Below are positions 7,932-18,352 of a DNA stretch of 51,352 nucleotides, piece by piece (position 1 is the first letter of the stretch; every line of letters starts with the position of its first letter). Origin of the DNA: Pseudomonas sp. AKS31 (GTDB lineage Bacteria; Pseudomonadota; Gammaproteobacteria; Pseudomonadales; Pseudomonadaceae); NCBI RefSeq assembly GCF_023634765.1, contig NZ_JAMLFX010000002.1, positions 57,319 through 108,670 on the forward strand, read 5' to 3'. Below the pieces are notes generated by a model. That model saw nothing but the letters and a program-made list of their open reading frames with translations, did no database searches and was not told where the DNA came from. Both the position numbers and the translations under genes were made by a program.

Positions 7932-8752
7932 TCAATCTTGATTGCGACGACCTGTTCGACACCTGGCGCCAGCAGGCGCGCTGGCTGCTGAGCCATGAAG
8001 TCGATCCGAGTCTGGTGAGCTGGGCCTCGCAAGGCGTGGGTGATCTGTTTGCCAATGATGATCCGGTGCCCGAAGGGCAGGGGCCGTTTCAGGCACGTAT
8101 TCCGCGAGCGCTGCTCGACACCCTGGAACAGGCCTCGCGCTATCGCGGTGATCAACGCTGGAGTTTGTTGTATGAAGTGCTGTGGCGCGTCAGCCACGGC
8201 GACCGTACGGCAATGATGGCCGGGGACAAACTCGGCAGCGAGCTGCAGCGACGGATCAAGCAAGTGCATCGGGAGGCCCATCATCTGCATGCGTTTGTAC
8301 GTTTCATCGAACGCCCATCCTCCAGCGCGGGTCCGCAGTACGTGGCGTGGCACGAACCGGCCCACGACATCCTGCACAGTGCCAGTGAGCATTTCATTGG
8401 ACGGATGGGCCGCCATCGCTGGTTGATCGCCACCCCGCGTGACGGGGTCTATTACGATGGCGAACAACTGATCCATCAACGGCAATGCCCGCTGGAATGG
8501 CAGCAACTGGCGCAGAACGTCGACGATCCCCATGGGGATCTGTGGCTGACCTATTACAGCCACATCTTCAACCCGGCACGGTTGAACCCGAAGGTCATGC
8601 AGGGGCATTTGCCGGCGCGGTTCTGGAAGAACCTGCCGGAGGGGGAGTTGATCCCCGGGTTGATTACGCAGGCGCGGATGGGTAAGCAGCAGAATGGGCA
8701 GGCGAGCGGGATTGCCAACCGTGCAGGCAAACGGATTGCCTTGAAGAGCTAA
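7928..8752 (+). CDS. DUF4130/TIGR03915-family putative DNA repair protein
   Basis: A 274-aa protein starting at the ATG that overlaps the upstream stop (ATGA). It matches the conserved partner of the radical SAM repair protein: LLYEVLWRVSHG, RRIKQVHREAHHLHAFVRF, the WHEPAHDIL segment and LIATPRDGVYYDG. This domain is often described as uracil-DNA-glycosylase-like, but I cannot confirm that from sequence alone. It shares the LexA-controlled promoter with the upstream gene and is expected to act in the cytoplasm on damaged DNA. Confidence 0.85.
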   Translation: MINLDCDDLFDTWRQQARWLLSHEVDPSLVSWASQGVGDLFANDDPVPEGQGPFQARIPRALLDTLEQASRYRGDQRWSLLYEVLWRVSHGDRTAMMAGDKLGSELQRRIKQVHREAHHLHAFVRFIERPSSSAGPQYVAWHEPAHDILHSASEHFIGRMGRHRWLIATPRDGVYYDGEQLIHQRQCPLEWQQLAQNVDDPHGDLWLTYYSHIFNPARLNPKVMQGHLPARFWKNLPEGELIPGLITQARMGKQQNGQASGIANRAGKRIALKS

Positions 8753-8759
8753 AAGCTTA

Positions 8760-8921
8760 CCCTCACCCCAGCCCTCTCCCGGAGGGAGAGGGGGCCGACC
8801 GAGGTGTTCTCCCGCACTACATCGACCTGAAAGCTCGCGTCGAACTCAGGTTTTGAAAAGCACAAAAATCGGCCCCCTTTCCCCCTCGCTCCCCTTGGGG
8901 GAGAGGGCTGGGGTGAGGGGG
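8760..8921. repeat. TIR-flanked non-coding repeat element, copy 1 (short form)
   Basis: Begins CCCTCACCCCAGCCCTCTCC, continues with a GGAG-rich hairpin and GCCGACCGAGGTG, and ends GGGAGAGGGCTGGGGTGAGGG, so the ends are inverted repeats of each other. The middle holds a CATCGACCTGAAA block. Related longer copies lie at 32124 and 49189. It has no protein-coding content. Confidence 0.8.
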
Positions 8922-8964
8922 AAAAGATCTCCAGCCTTACACAAAAAAAACCAACAACCACAAT

Positions 8965-9004
8965 CAAAAAAGCCCCCCACCAATCACTCGGTGGAGGGCT
9001 TTTG
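8965..9004 (-). terminator. rho-independent terminator for ilvE (probably bidirectional)
   Basis: An 11-bp stem with one mismatch (AGCCCCCCACC 8971-8981 with GGTGGAGGGCT 8990-9000) around an 8-base loop. Read on the minus strand it is followed by TTTTTTGATT, a good U-tract, 20 bases past the ilvE stop. On the plus strand the tract is only TTT. Confidence 0.85.
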
Positions 9005-9023
9005 TGCATCAGCAGCCGTCAGA

Positions 9024-10043
9024 TCAAACCTTGACGATCCAGCCCGCTGGCGCTTCGATGTCGCCGGTCTGCACGCCAGTCAGCTCTTTGTAGAGCTTCT
9101 GGGTCACTGGACCCACTTCGGTCTCGCTGTGGAACACGTGCAGGTGGTCGTTGTAGCTGATGCCGCCGATCGGGGTGATCACCGCAGCAGTACCGCAGGC
9201 ACCGGCTTCCTTGAAGTCCGAGAGCTTGTCGATCAGCACATCACCTTCAACCACTTCCAGGCCCAGACGGGTCTTGGCCAGTTCGATCAGCGACAGGCGG
9301 GTGATGCCTGGCAGGACCGACGGCGAGTTCGGGGTGATGAACTTGTTGTCGTGGGTGATCCCGAAGAAGTTGGCCGAACCGACTTCCTCGATCTTCTTGT
9401 GGGTCAGCGGATCCAGGTAGATGGCGTCAGCGAAGTGCGCTTTCTTGGCCTGGGAGCCCGGCATCAGGCTGGCGGCGTAGTTGCCACCGACCTTGGCCGC
9501 ACCGGTGCCTTGTGGAGCAGCGCGGTCGAAGCTGGAGATCTGGAAGTTGTGCGGGGTCAGGCCGCCCTTGAAATAGGCGCCGACCGGGATCGCGAACACC
9601 GAGAAGATGAACTCCGGCGCGGTGCGCACGCCGATGTTGTCACCCACGCCGATCACGAACGGACGCAGGTACAGCGCGCCGCCGGTGCCGTATGGCGGGA
9701 TGAAGCGCTCGTTGGCGCGAACCACTTGCTTGCACGCTTCGATGAACTGCTCGGTGGACACGTGCGGCATCAGCAGGCGGGCGCAACTGCGTTGCATGCG
9801 CGCGGCGTTCTGATCCGGGCGGAACAGGTTGATCGAGCCGTCCTTGCAACGATAGGCCTTCAGGCCTTCGAAGCACTGCTGGCCATAGTGAAGGGCCGTC
9901 GAGCCTTCGCTGATGTGCAGCACGTTATCTTCGGTCAGGGTGCCTTTGTCCCACTCGCCATCGCGAAAGTACGACAGATAGCGTTTATCGGTCTTGATGT
10001 AGTCAAAACCCAGCTTGTCCCAATTGATGCTTTCGTTACCCAT
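9024..10043 (-). CDS. ilvE: branched-chain amino acid aminotransferase
   Basis: A 339-aa class IV PLP aminotransferase interconverting Leu/Ile/Val with their 2-keto acids and glutamate/2-oxoglutarate. The segment GAAKVGGNYAASL carries the PLP Lys in the form typical of the longer BCAT type, with FEGLKAYR, YLRPFVIG and KEAGACGTAAVITP also present. The start is 10043 (MGNESINW) with AGAGGG six bases upstream; an earlier in-frame ATG would add 22 unlikely residues. It ends at a strong terminator, lies next to the bkd operon on the same strand and supplies the keto acids that operon oxidises, but a REP doublet and its own promoter gap separate them. Confidence 0.93.
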   Translation of the reverse strand: MGNESINWDKLGFDYIKTDKRYLSYFRDGEWDKGTLTEDNVLHISEGSTALHYGQQCFEGLKAYRCKDGSINLFRPDQNAARMQRSCARLLMPHVSTEQFIEACKQVVRANERFIPPYGTGGALYLRPFVIGVGDNIGVRTAPEFIFSVFAIPVGAYFKGGLTPHNFQISSFDRAAPQGTGAAKVGGNYAASLMPGSQAKKAHFADAIYLDPLTHKKIEEVGSANFFGITHDNKFITPNSPSVLPGITRLSLIELAKTRLGLEVVEGDVLIDKLSDFKEAGACGTAAVITPIGGISYNDHLHVFHSETEVGPVTQKLYKELTGVQTGDIEAPAGWIVKV

Positions 10044-10187
10044 GACACCCTCTATCACTGAACAACCGCCGAAACGGTTCAAGGCTTCTGACGTTTTTTG
10101 GATGGGCACAACAATACTTCATTCTTGAGCGGTTTCGCAGCCCGGACTATCGGATGACACACAGATAAATCGTGTTGCCCTCAAGAA

Positions 10188-10255
10188 TTCGCGAGCAGGC
10201 TCGCTCCCACAGGTGGAACGCATTTCAAATGTGGGAGCGAGCCTGCTCGCGAAGG
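10188..10255. repeat. REP doublet (GCGAGCAGGC type)
   Basis: TTCGCGAGCAGGCTCGCTCC and its exact inverse are separated by about 17 bases, with CCCACA tails inward. It lies just past the lpdV stop and upstream of the ilvE promoter region. Confidence 0.9.
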
Positions 10256-10276
10256 GGCCGGTGTTGCCATCACCAG

Positions 10277-11650
10277 TTACAGGTGCAACGCATGCCCGAG
10301 GGCACGCAACGCCGCTTCCTGCACCGCTTCACCCAAGGTCGGGTGCGCATGGATGGTGCCGCCGATGTCTTCCAGGCGCGCGCCCATTTCCAGGCTTTGC
10401 GCGAATGCCGTCGACAACTCCGAAACACCCACGCCCACCGCTTGCCAGCCGACTATCACATGGTTATCCCGACGAGCGACCACGCGCACGAAGCCGCTTT
10501 TCGACTCCAGCGTCATCGCACGGCCATTGGCGGCGAACGGGAAACTCGAGACGATGCAGTCCAGCCCGGCAGCCTTGGCCTCGTCCGGCGTCTTGCCGAC
10601 CACCACCAGTTCCGGGTCGGTGAAGCACACGGCGGCGATGGCGGTCGGGTTGAACTCGCGGGTTTTGCCGCTGATCAGCTCGGCGACCATTTCGCCCTGG
10701 GCCATGGCCCGGTGCGCGAGCATCGGTTCGCCGCTCAGGTCGCCGATGGCGTAGACGTTGCGCATGCTGGTCTGGCAGCGGTTGTCGATCTTGATGGCCG
10801 AGCCGTTCATGTCCAGATTCAGCGCTTCGAGGTTCCAGCCTTGCGTGTTCGGTTTGCGACCGACGGCGACCAGCACCTGATCGGTTTCCAGATTCAGGGT
10901 TTCGCCCTCGGGATCGCGCACCTGCAAAGTACCGTCGAAACCCAGCACGCTGTGCTTGAGGTACAGTTTCACACCCAGTTGCTTCAACGCGTCGTGCACC
11001 GGTTGCGTCAGCTCCGCATCGTAGGCCGGCAAGATGCGGTCCTGCGCCTCGACCACGCTGACCTCGGCGCCGAGCTTGCGGTAAGCGATGCCCAGTTCCA
11101 GACCAATGTAACCGCCGCCCACCACCACCAGACGTTTGGGCACGGATTTCGGTGCCAGCGCTTCGGTGGAGGAGATGATTGGCCCGCCAATCGGCAGGAT
11201 CGGCAAGTTGACACTGGTCGAACCAGTGGCCAGAACCAAATGCTCGCACTGGATGCGCGTGTCGCCGACGTCGACGGTTTTGCCGTCGATGACTTTGGCC
11301 CAGCCATTGATGACCTGAACCTTGTTCTTTTTCAGCAGCGCCGCGACGCCAGTGGTCAGGCGATCAACGATGCCGTCTTTCCACTCGACGCTTTTGCTGA
11401 TGTCCAGGCTCGGCGCGGAAACGCTGATGCCCAGCGCTGAATGCTGGCTGTGATACTGCGTCTGGTGAAACTGCTCAGCCACATGAATCAGCGCTTTCGA
11501 CGGGATGCAGCCGATGTTCAGGCAGGTGCCGCCCAGCGACTGGCCTTCGACCAGAATCGTCGGGATGCCCAGTTGCCCGGCGCGAATCGCGGTCACATAA
11601 CCGCCAGGACCGCCGCCGATGATCAGCAGCGTAGTGTTCAGAGATTGCAT
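10277..11650 (-). CDS. lpdV: dihydrolipoyl dehydrogenase, E3 of branched-chain keto acid dehydrogenase
   Basis: A 457-aa flavoprotein, the usual length for Pseudomonas LPD-Val. It shows FAD-binding [12 protein letters not shown] at the N-terminus, the redox disulfide [12 protein letters not shown]-binding [14 protein letters not shown], and the C-terminal HAHPTLGE with the active-site His. It reoxidises the lipoyl groups of BkdB with NAD+. ATG 11650 is chosen; an upstream in-frame TTG overlaps bkdB. The gene begins 7 bp after the bkdB stop as last gene of the bkd operon. Confidence 0.93.
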   Translation of the reverse strand: MQSLNTTLLIIGGGPGGYVTAIRAGQLGIPTILVEGQSLGGTCLNIGCIPSKALIHVAEQFHQTQYHSQHSALGISVSAPSLDISKSVEWKDGIVDRLTTGVAALLKKNKVQVINGWAKVIDGKTVDVGDTRIQCEHLVLATGSTSVNLPILPIGGPIISSTEALAPKSVPKRLVVVGGGYIGLELGIAYRKLGAEVSVVEAQDRILPAYDAELTQPVHDALKQLGVKLYLKHSVLGFDGTLQVRDPEGETLNLETDQVLVAVGRKPNTQGWNLEALNLDMNGSAIKIDNRCQTSMRNVYAIGDLSGEPMLAHRAMAQGEMVAELISGKTREFNPTAIAAVCFTDPELVVVGKTPDEAKAAGLDCIVSSFPFAANGRAMTLESKSGFVRVVARRDNHVIVGWQAVGVGVSELSTAFAQSLEMGARLEDIGGTIHAHPTLGEAVQEAALRALGHALHL

Positions 11651-11657
11651 GCGCGCC

Positions 11658-12932
11658 TTACTCCACAAACAAAGTGGCAGGTTGTTCGATCAAGCCACGA
11701 ATGGCCTGGATGAAGAGCGCTGCGTCCATGCCGTCGACCACACGGTGATCGAAGGAGCTGGAGAGGTTCATCATCTTGCGGATTACCACCTGGCCTTTGA
11801 CGACCATTGGCCGTTCGACGATTTTGTTCACGCCGACAATCGCCACTTCCGGCAGGTTCAGCACCGGCGTGCTGACGATGCCGCCCAAGGCACCGAGGCT
11901 GGTCAGGGTGATGGTCGAGCCAGACAGCTCATCACGGCTGGCCTTGCCATTGCGCGCTGCGTTGGCCAAACGCGAGATCTCGGCGGCGCTGTCCCACAGG
12001 CTGCGCGCCTCGGCATGACGCACCACCGGCACCATCAGGCCGACATCGCTTTGCGTGGCGACGCCGACATGCACGGCGCCGAGGCGGGTGATGACCTGAG
12101 CTTCATCGTCGTAACGGGCGTTCATCTGCGGGAAGTCGCGCAGGGCGACGACCAGGGCGCGGACGAGGAATGGCAGCAAAGTCAACTTGCCACGGCTGGC
12201 GCCGTGTTTTTCATTCAGATGCGTGCGCAGTTCTTCGATGGCTGTAACGTCGATTTCCTCAACGTAGCTGAAGTGCGCAGCACGCTGAGTAGCGTCCTGC
12301 ATGCGCTGGGCGATCTTGCGGCGCATGCCGATCACCTGAATCTGTTCTTCGTCGTTACGCTGGGCGTACGCGGCGGCAACCGGTGCCGAAGCGTTCGACT
12401 GACCTTGCGCCAGATAGGCTTCAAGGTCTTCGTGCAGCACACGACCGGCCGGGCCGGAACCGCGTACCAGACGCAATTGAATGCCCAGATCCAGCGCATG
12501 TTTGCGCACGGCCGGTGAGGCCAGTGGGCGCTCATCGGCTTCGCGGGCAACCATCGGGCCCTGGCAAACCGCAGCCGGACGTGGTGCGGCAGCCGGAGCG
12601 GGTTTGCTTTCGACAGCAGCTTCAACTTTCGGCGCAACCGGTGCTTCTTTGACGGGCGCGGGTGCGGCGGACTCTTTCAAGTTACCGGCACCTTCAACCT
12701 CAATGCTGATCAACACACTGCCAACGGCCATGACTTCACCCGGCTGACCGCCGAGGGCAATCACCTTGCCGTGCACCGGCGAGGGAATATCGACCATCGC
12801 CTTGTCGGTCATCACGTCCGCCAGCACCTGGTCTTCAACCACCAGATCGCCGACCTTGACGTGCCACTGCGACAGTTCTACTTCTGCGATGCCTTCGCCG
12901 ATGTCCGGCATCTTGATAACGTGCGTGCCCAT
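11658..12932 (-). CDS. bkdB: lipoamide acyltransferase, E2 of branched-chain keto acid dehydrogenase
   Basis: A 424-aa E2 core protein. The N-terminal lipoyl domain (residues 1-80) has the lipoylated Lys in MTDKAMVDI. An Ala/Pro-rich linker follows, then a peripheral subunit-binding domain ([13 protein letters not shown]...HEDLEAYL, about 138-172), then the catalytic acyltransferase domain ending in DHRVVDG with the active-site His. It starts immediately after the bkdA2 stop. It transfers isobutyryl, isovaleryl or 2-methylbutyryl groups to CoA. Confidence 0.93.
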   Translation of the reverse strand: MGTHVIKMPDIGEGIAEVELSQWHVKVGDLVVEDQVLADVMTDKAMVDIPSPVHGKVIALGGQPGEVMAVGSVLISIEVEGAGNLKESAAPAPVKEAPVAPKVEAAVESKPAPAAAPRPAAVCQGPMVAREADERPLASPAVRKHALDLGIQLRLVRGSGPAGRVLHEDLEAYLAQGQSNASAPVAAAYAQRNDEEQIQVIGMRRKIAQRMQDATQRAAHFSYVEEIDVTAIEELRTHLNEKHGASRGKLTLLPFLVRALVVALRDFPQMNARYDDEAQVITRLGAVHVGVATQSDVGLMVPVVRHAEARSLWDSAAEISRLANAARNGKASRDELSGSTITLTSLGALGGIVSTPVLNLPEVAIVGVNKIVERPMVVKGQVVIRKMMNLSSSFDHRVVDGMDAALFIQAIRGLIEQPATLFVE

Positions 12933-13991
12933 TCAGACCTCCATGACCCGTTTCAACGCCGCACCCACTCGGGACGGCCCAGGGAAATACGCCCACTCTT
13001 GCGCGTGCGGGTAGGGGGTGTCCCAACCGGTGACGCGTTCAATCGGCGCTTCCAGGTGATGGAAGCAATGCTCTTGCACCAGCGACACCAGTTCGGCGCC
13101 GAAACCACAGGTGCGGGTGGCCTCGTGAACCACCACGCAACGGCCGGTTTTCTTCACCGATTTGACGATGGTTTCCAGGTCCAGCGGCCACAGGCTGCGC
13201 AGGTCGATGACTTCGGCATCGACGCCGGATTCTTCGGCCGCGACTTGCGAGACGTAGACGGTGGTGCCGTAGGTCAGCACGGTGACGTCCTTGCCCGGAC
13301 GGGTGATTGCGGCGACGTCCAGCGGTACGGTGTAGTAACCGTCCGGCACCTGGGCTTGCGGGTGTTTCGACCACGGCGTTACCGGGCGGTCGTGGTGGCC
13401 ATCGAACGGGCCGTTGTACAGGCGTTTCGGCTCTAGGAAGATCACCGGGTCATCGTTTTCGATGGAGGCGATCAGCAAGCCTTTGGCGTCATACGGGTTG
13501 GACGGCATCACCGTGCGCAGACCACAGACCTGGGTGAACATCGCCTCGATGCTCTGGCTGTGGGTCTGGCCGCCGTAGATGCCGCCGCCGCATGGCATGC
13601 GCAGGGTCATTGGCGCGGTGAACTCGCCGGCCGAGCGATAGCGCAGGCGCGCCGCTTCGGAAATGATCTGGTCGGAAGCCGGGTAGACGTAGTCGGCGAA
13701 CTGGATCTCGGCGACCGGACGCAAACCGTAGGCACCCATGCCGACGGCGACGCCGACGATGCCGCTTTCGGAGATCGGTGCGTCGAATACGCGGGAAGTG
13801 CCGTACTTGGTCTGCAGGCCTTCGGTGCAGCGGAACACGCCGCCGAAGTAGCCGACGTCCTGACCGAACACCACCACATTGTCATCACGCTCAAGCATCA
13901 CATCCATGGCCGAGCGCAGGGCCTGGATCATGGTCATGGTGGTCGTGGTCATGGCGGTTTCCAACTGAATATTGTTGTTGTGATCGTTCAT
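12933..13991 (-). CDS. bkdA2: 2-oxoisovalerate dehydrogenase E1 subunit beta
   Basis: A 352-aa E1-beta subunit. Diagnostic stretches are MIQALRSAMDVMLERD, VVFGQDVGYFGGVFR, FDAPISESGIVG, and EIQFADYVYPA. With BkdA1 it forms the alpha2beta2 TPP enzyme decarboxylating branched-chain 2-keto acids. The N-terminal NDHNNN extension is kept because Pseudomonas homologues have it; a second start at Met14 exists. One base separates it from bkdA1 and none from bkdB, so it is tightly coupled within the operon. Confidence 0.93.
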   Translation of the reverse strand: MNDHNNNIQLETAMTTTTMTMIQALRSAMDVMLERDDNVVVFGQDVGYFGGVFRCTEGLQTKYGTSRVFDAPISESGIVGVAVGMGAYGLRPVAEIQFADYVYPASDQIISEAARLRYRSAGEFTAPMTLRMPCGGGIYGGQTHSQSIEAMFTQVCGLRTVMPSNPYDAKGLLIASIENDDPVIFLEPKRLYNGPFDGHHDRPVTPWSKHPQAQVPDGYYTVPLDVAAITRPGKDVTVLTYGTTVYVSQVAAEESGVDAEVIDLRSLWPLDLETIVKSVKKTGRCVVVHEATRTCGFGAELVSLVQEHCFHHLEAPIERVTGWDTPYPHAQEWAYFPGPSRVGAALKRVMEV

Positions 13992-13992
13992 G

Positions 13993-15273
<1,281 letters not shown>

Positions 15274-15365
15274 TCATTCTTCGGTAGAAGAAATCTTGTC
15301 CTACAACAATCATAGGCCCGGCCAAGAAGAATATTTATCTCTGTTTCGTTGCGCTGAAGACGATT

Positions 15366-15384
15366 TGCAGATAGAAATTCTGCA
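15366..15384. promoter_or_regulatory. AT-rich dyad in the bkdR-bkdA1 divergent promoter region
   Basis: TGCAGA-N7-TCTGCA lies 30 bases upstream of bkdR in an AT-rich 185-bp intergenic region that otherwise holds no gene. Lrp-type regulators favour such AT-rich dyads, so this may be one BkdR contact point. The assignment is inferred from position and symmetry only. Confidence 0.4.
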
Positions 15385-15413
15385 TAAACATAAAAAACAG
15401 GTGGTTTTGTCTC

Positions 15414-15902
15414 ATGCGCAAACTGGACCGTACCGATATCGGCATTCTCAACAGCCTTCAGGAGAATGCGCGTATCACCAACGCCGACCTCGCGCGCTCG
15501 GTCAATCTGTCGCCGACACCGTGCTTCAACCGGGTCAAGGCGATGGAGGAATTGGGCCTGATTCGCGAGCAGGTGACGCTGCTGGATGCCGACCTGCTGG
15601 GGCTGCATGTGAACGTGTTCATCCATGTCAGTCTGGAAAAACAGGTCGAGGAGGCGTTGCAGCATTTCGAAGAGGCCATTTCCGATCGCCCGGAGGTGAT
15701 GGAGTGCTACCTGATGGCCGGAGACCCGGATTACCTCATCCGGGTCCTGGTGCCGACGATTCAGTCGCTGGAACGCTTCATGATGGACTTCCTCACCAAG
15801 GTTCCCGGTGTGGCGAACATCCGGTCGAGCTTTGCGCTCAAGCAGGTGCGCTACAAGACTGCGTTGCCCCTGCCAGCGAACGGCCTGACGCTAGGTAACT
15901 GA
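15414..15902 (+). CDS. bkdR: Lrp/AsnC-family activator of the bkd operon
   Basis: A 162-aa Lrp-type regulator. The helix-turn-helix spans about residues 17-45 ([23 protein letters not shown]), followed by the RAM ligand-binding domain (VFIHVSL.., [28 protein letters not shown]). It is divergent from bkdA1, the hallmark Pseudomonas arrangement in which Lrp-like BkdR activates branched-chain keto acid dehydrogenase. AGGTGG nine bases upstream supports the start. Its stop is only three bases from the stop of the convergent tyrosinase gene. Confidence 0.92.
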   Translation: MRKLDRTDIGILNSLQENARITNADLARSVNLSPTPCFNRVKAMEELGLIREQVTLLDADLLGLHVNVFIHVSLEKQVEEALQHFEEAISDRPEVMECYLMAGDPDYLIRVLVPTIQSLERFMMDFLTKVPGVANIRSSFALKQVRYKTALPLPANGLTLGN

Positions 15903-15905
15903 ACG

Positions 15906-16763
15906 TCAGATGTAGTCATACCGGTAATCGAGTTCTGCGGTATAGAGGGTTTGTTGGACGGTAAAGCTTTGCTCCCAGGGCGCCAGTTCATTGGCAGGAT
16001 GAAAGACCAGAACGGTTTCATTCATGTCTGCCGAGCCAGCCTCATTGGTGAAGCCTGGAGTTCCAGCATGCTGATGTTTCCAGCGCTCCCACAGCAAGTC
16101 GAGGTAGCAGTGGTGCAGGAAGAATATCGGATCGTTGGGTGAGGAAGCTTGTGCCATGCTGCCGCCAATCCAGGTATGTACCGGATTGTGCAAAAGGCTT
16201 TCCGAGACGTTTTCCCAGCCGCTTTCATCCATCCAGTAAGGCGTTCTGTTGAGGGCCGAAATAACATCCAGCGGCGTGGGCAGTGCGCCGCTTGCCCCCA
16301 GATTTCGAAGAATGCCGGTGTTGCCAATGCCCTCGTCCCAGACCCTGACATCGAATTGTGAGTGCTCCCTGGAAAACGGGCCGCCAGTGACGCGTTGATC
16401 TTGCAGGTTGTCACCGTTTGGACCCATGAAGTCAGACGTGAAGGGGTTGTCGGCTCCGGTCAGTTGCCAGTTCCAGTAGGGCAGGGTGATGGTCGGATCA
16501 TTGGTGGCGGACTGCAGGGCCAGTTCGAACTGGCGAAGCAGAATTCGATGCCACGGATAGAACAAAGGGCTGCGGTGCGGATTGGGTATCAGCGGATTGG
16601 CCCCACCCATCGAGTTTTTGTGGATCTGCACGAAGTCATCGTAGCGATTTTGCTGCCCGGGGCGCAGGACGCTGTCGACGTTGTTTTTCAGTATCAGGAT
16701 CGCTTCGATGAACGCGGATTTCTGTTGCGGTGTCATGTCTCGGTGATTACGACGAATATCCAT
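15906..16763 (-). CDS. tyrosinase-family type-3 copper protein
   Basis: A 285-aa protein from the ATG at 16763 (GGAG ten bases upstream). All six copper ligands appear to be present: CuA His in VQIHKNS, NPHRSP and FYPWHR; CuB His in HNPVHTWIGG (two) and FLHHCYLDLLWERW. LPYWNWQ and NDPIFFLHH are family hallmarks. The length matches bacterial tyrosinases of the Streptomyces type. No signal peptide and no caddie/copper-chaperone gene is seen nearby. It would oxidise mono- or diphenols to quinones; the substrate is unknown. Codon choice looks less GC-rich than the neighbouring bkd genes. Confidence 0.88.
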   Translation of the reverse strand: MDIRRNHRDMTPQQKSAFIEAILILKNNVDSVLRPGQQNRYDDFVQIHKNSMGGANPLIPNPHRSPLFYPWHRILLRQFELALQSATNDPTITLPYWNWQLTGADNPFTSDFMGPNGDNLQDQRVTGGPFSREHSQFDVRVWDEGIGNTGILRNLGASGALPTPLDVISALNRTPYWMDESGWENVSESLLHNPVHTWIGGSMAQASSPNDPIFFLHHCYLDLLWERWKHQHAGTPGFTNEAGSADMNETVLVFHPANELAPWEQSFTVQQTLYTAELDYRYDYI

Positions 16764-16888
16764 ATTGCGAAAACTCCATTGAATGTTTGCCCAATGGAGT
16801 CTGATCGCTGAGGGGATTTTCACCAGTTCATCACTATCGCCAGCGTTCGTAGGAAAAATAATCTGGCGAGGGTTCGAGCGACTTTTTC

Positions 16889-17752
16889 CTATAGAGAATT
16901 GAGCGGAATCTTCAGGTACACCACGCCGTTTTCCTCGGCCGGCGGCAGATTCCCCGCCCGCACATTGACCTGAATCGCCGGCAGCAGCAGCGTCGGCATG
17001 CCCAGCCCGGCATCACGCTTCGTACGCATCTCGACAAACGCCGCCTCATCGATGCCGTCATGCACATGAATATTGCTTTTGCGCTGTTCGCCGACGGTGG
17101 TCTGGCACTGCGAGGCACGGCCGTCGGGCGGGTAGTCGTGGCAAACGTAGAGTTTCACGCTGGCCGGGAAGGCCAGCAGTTTGTGAATCGAGTTGAACAG
17201 CTGATGGGCGTTGCCACCGGGAAAGTCGCAACGCGCGGTGCCAACGTCGGGCATGAACAGCGTGTCGCCGACCAGAATCTGTTCGCCGTCGATCAAGTAG
17301 GCCATGTCCGCCGGGGTGTGCCCTGGAACATGCAGGGCAGTGGCTTTGAGGTTGCCGATGCGGAATGACTCGTTCGGCGCGAACAGGTGATCGAACTGCG
17401 AACCGTCGACGCAGAATTCCGGCTCCAGATTGAACAGCGCCTTGAACACGTTCTGCACTTTGCTGATCGATTCGCCGATGGCGATTTTCCCGCCCAGTTC
17501 GCGGCGCAAGTAAGGCGCGGCGGACAGGTGATCGGCGTGGGCATGGGTTTCCAGCAGCCACTGCACCTGCAGGTTGTGCGCGCGGACGAAGGCGATGATT
17601 TTGTCGGCCTGGGCGGTGCAGGTGCGTCCGGCGGCGCCGTCGTAATCGAGCACCGGGTCGACGATCGCACACTGCCCACCGTCGGTTTCATAGACCACAT
17701 AGCTGTAGGTCGAGGAGGCGGGGTCGAGGAAAGCTTCAATCTGCGCGGGCAT
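16889..17752 (-). CDS. MBL-fold persulfide dioxygenase-like protein (Blh/ETHE1 group)
   Basis: A 287-aa metallo-beta-lactamase-fold protein starting MPAQIEAFLDPASST; the longer TTG start is less likely. The metal motif is ETHAHADHLSA (near 73-83), with further ligands in HVPGHTPAD and VGDTLFMPD. The layout, including VDPVLDYDGAAGRT, matches Blh/persulfide dioxygenases encoded beside BigR regulators, which oxidise glutathione persulfide to sulfite. It is divergent from a BigR-like sensor and close to SQR and TauE, which supports that role. No rhodanese domain is fused. Confidence 0.85.
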   Translation of the reverse strand: MPAQIEAFLDPASSTYSYVVYETDGGQCAIVDPVLDYDGAAGRTCTAQADKIIAFVRAHNLQVQWLLETHAHADHLSAAPYLRRELGGKIAIGESISKVQNVFKALFNLEPEFCVDGSQFDHLFAPNESFRIGNLKATALHVPGHTPADMAYLIDGEQILVGDTLFMPDVGTARCDFPGGNAHQLFNSIHKLLAFPASVKLYVCHDYPPDGRASQCQTTVGEQRKSNIHVHDGIDEAAFVEMRTKRDAGLGMPTLLLPAIQVNVRAGNLPPAEENGVVYLKIPLNSL

Positions 17753-17799
17753 GGACACCAACCTGAACAAGGAAAATGGGTTGCAACACTTTATCTAAA

Positions 17800-17810
17800 A
17801 ACATAATGTT
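17800..17810. promoter_or_regulatory. palindrome AACATAATGTT between the MBL gene and bigR-like gene
   Basis: A perfect odd palindrome in an AT-rich stretch of the 85-bp divergent region, overlapping a TTAT-N8-ATAA dyad (17791-17806). Position and symmetry make it a candidate operator for the ArsR-type sensor. The match to a published BigR box was not tested. Confidence 0.5.
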
Positions 17811-17837
17811 CGCAGCTTAAGTGACCTTGAAGGCATC

Positions 17838-18185
17838 GTGCAAATGCAATCCAGTCTGACCGAATGTGAAGTCGCCCAACTGCGCGCCTCGGCCTCCAAG
17901 GCCTGCGCGTTGCTCAAGGCCTTGGCCAATGAGGATCGTCTGTTGATCCTGTGTCAATTGACCCAGGGCGAACGCAACGTGGGCGAACTGGAAAAAATGA
18001 CCGGCGTACGCCAGCCGACGCTGTCGCAGCAACTGGGCATCCTGCGGGATGAAGGGCTGGTCGCGACCCGTCGTGAGGGCAAGTACATTTTTTATGGTCT
18101 GGCCAGTCCGGAAGTCATTCAGGTGATGAAGACCCTGTCCGGGCTGTATTGCGGAGCCGTGCTGAAAAGTCTGGGCCATCAATAA
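17838..18185 (+). CDS. BigR/SqrR-type sulfide-responsive ArsR repressor
   Basis: A 115-aa winged-helix repressor. Its two key cysteines, Cys39 (RLLILCQL) and Cys105 (GLYCGAV), match the pair in BigR/SqrR that forms a di- or tetrasulfide when reactive sulfur species accumulate, releasing DNA. Recognition helix: RQPTLSQQLGILRDEGLV; wing: RREGKYIFYGL. It lacks the metal-site CxC motif. The genome context (divergent persulfide dioxygenase, downstream SQR and sulfite exporter) fits a repressor induced by sulfide or persulfide. Confidence 0.85.
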   Translation: MQMQSSLTECEVAQLRASASKACALLKALANEDRLLILCQLTQGERNVGELEKMTGVRQPTLSQQLGILRDEGLVATRREGKYIFYGLASPEVIQVMKTLSGLYCGAVLKSLGHQ

Positions 18186-18207
18186 ATGCCAGCCAATACA
18201 TCACTTA

Positions 18208-18303
18208 CCCTGTGGGAGCTGGCTTGCCAGCGATGAGGGCGTGTCAGCCAACATTGATGGCGACTGAAACTCCGCCATCGCTGGCAAGCCAGCTCCCACA
18301 GGG
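18208..18303. repeat. REP doublet (CTGGCAAGCCAG type)
   Basis: CCCTGTGGGAGCTGGCTTGC and its inverse lie about 35 bases apart with the CCCACA tails outward. It occupies most of the 167-bp gap between the bigR-like gene and the SQR gene, so it lies inside what would otherwise be one sulfur operon. Confidence 0.9.
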
Positions 18304-18352
18304 TTTTGTGTAGAGGCTGAGAAATCCTTGCGTGCAGTAAAAGGAACAAGCA

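Noticed and set aside
8853..10061. A 402-codon open frame on the plus strand
   Set aside because: Antisense to ilvE and running through the ilvE terminator.
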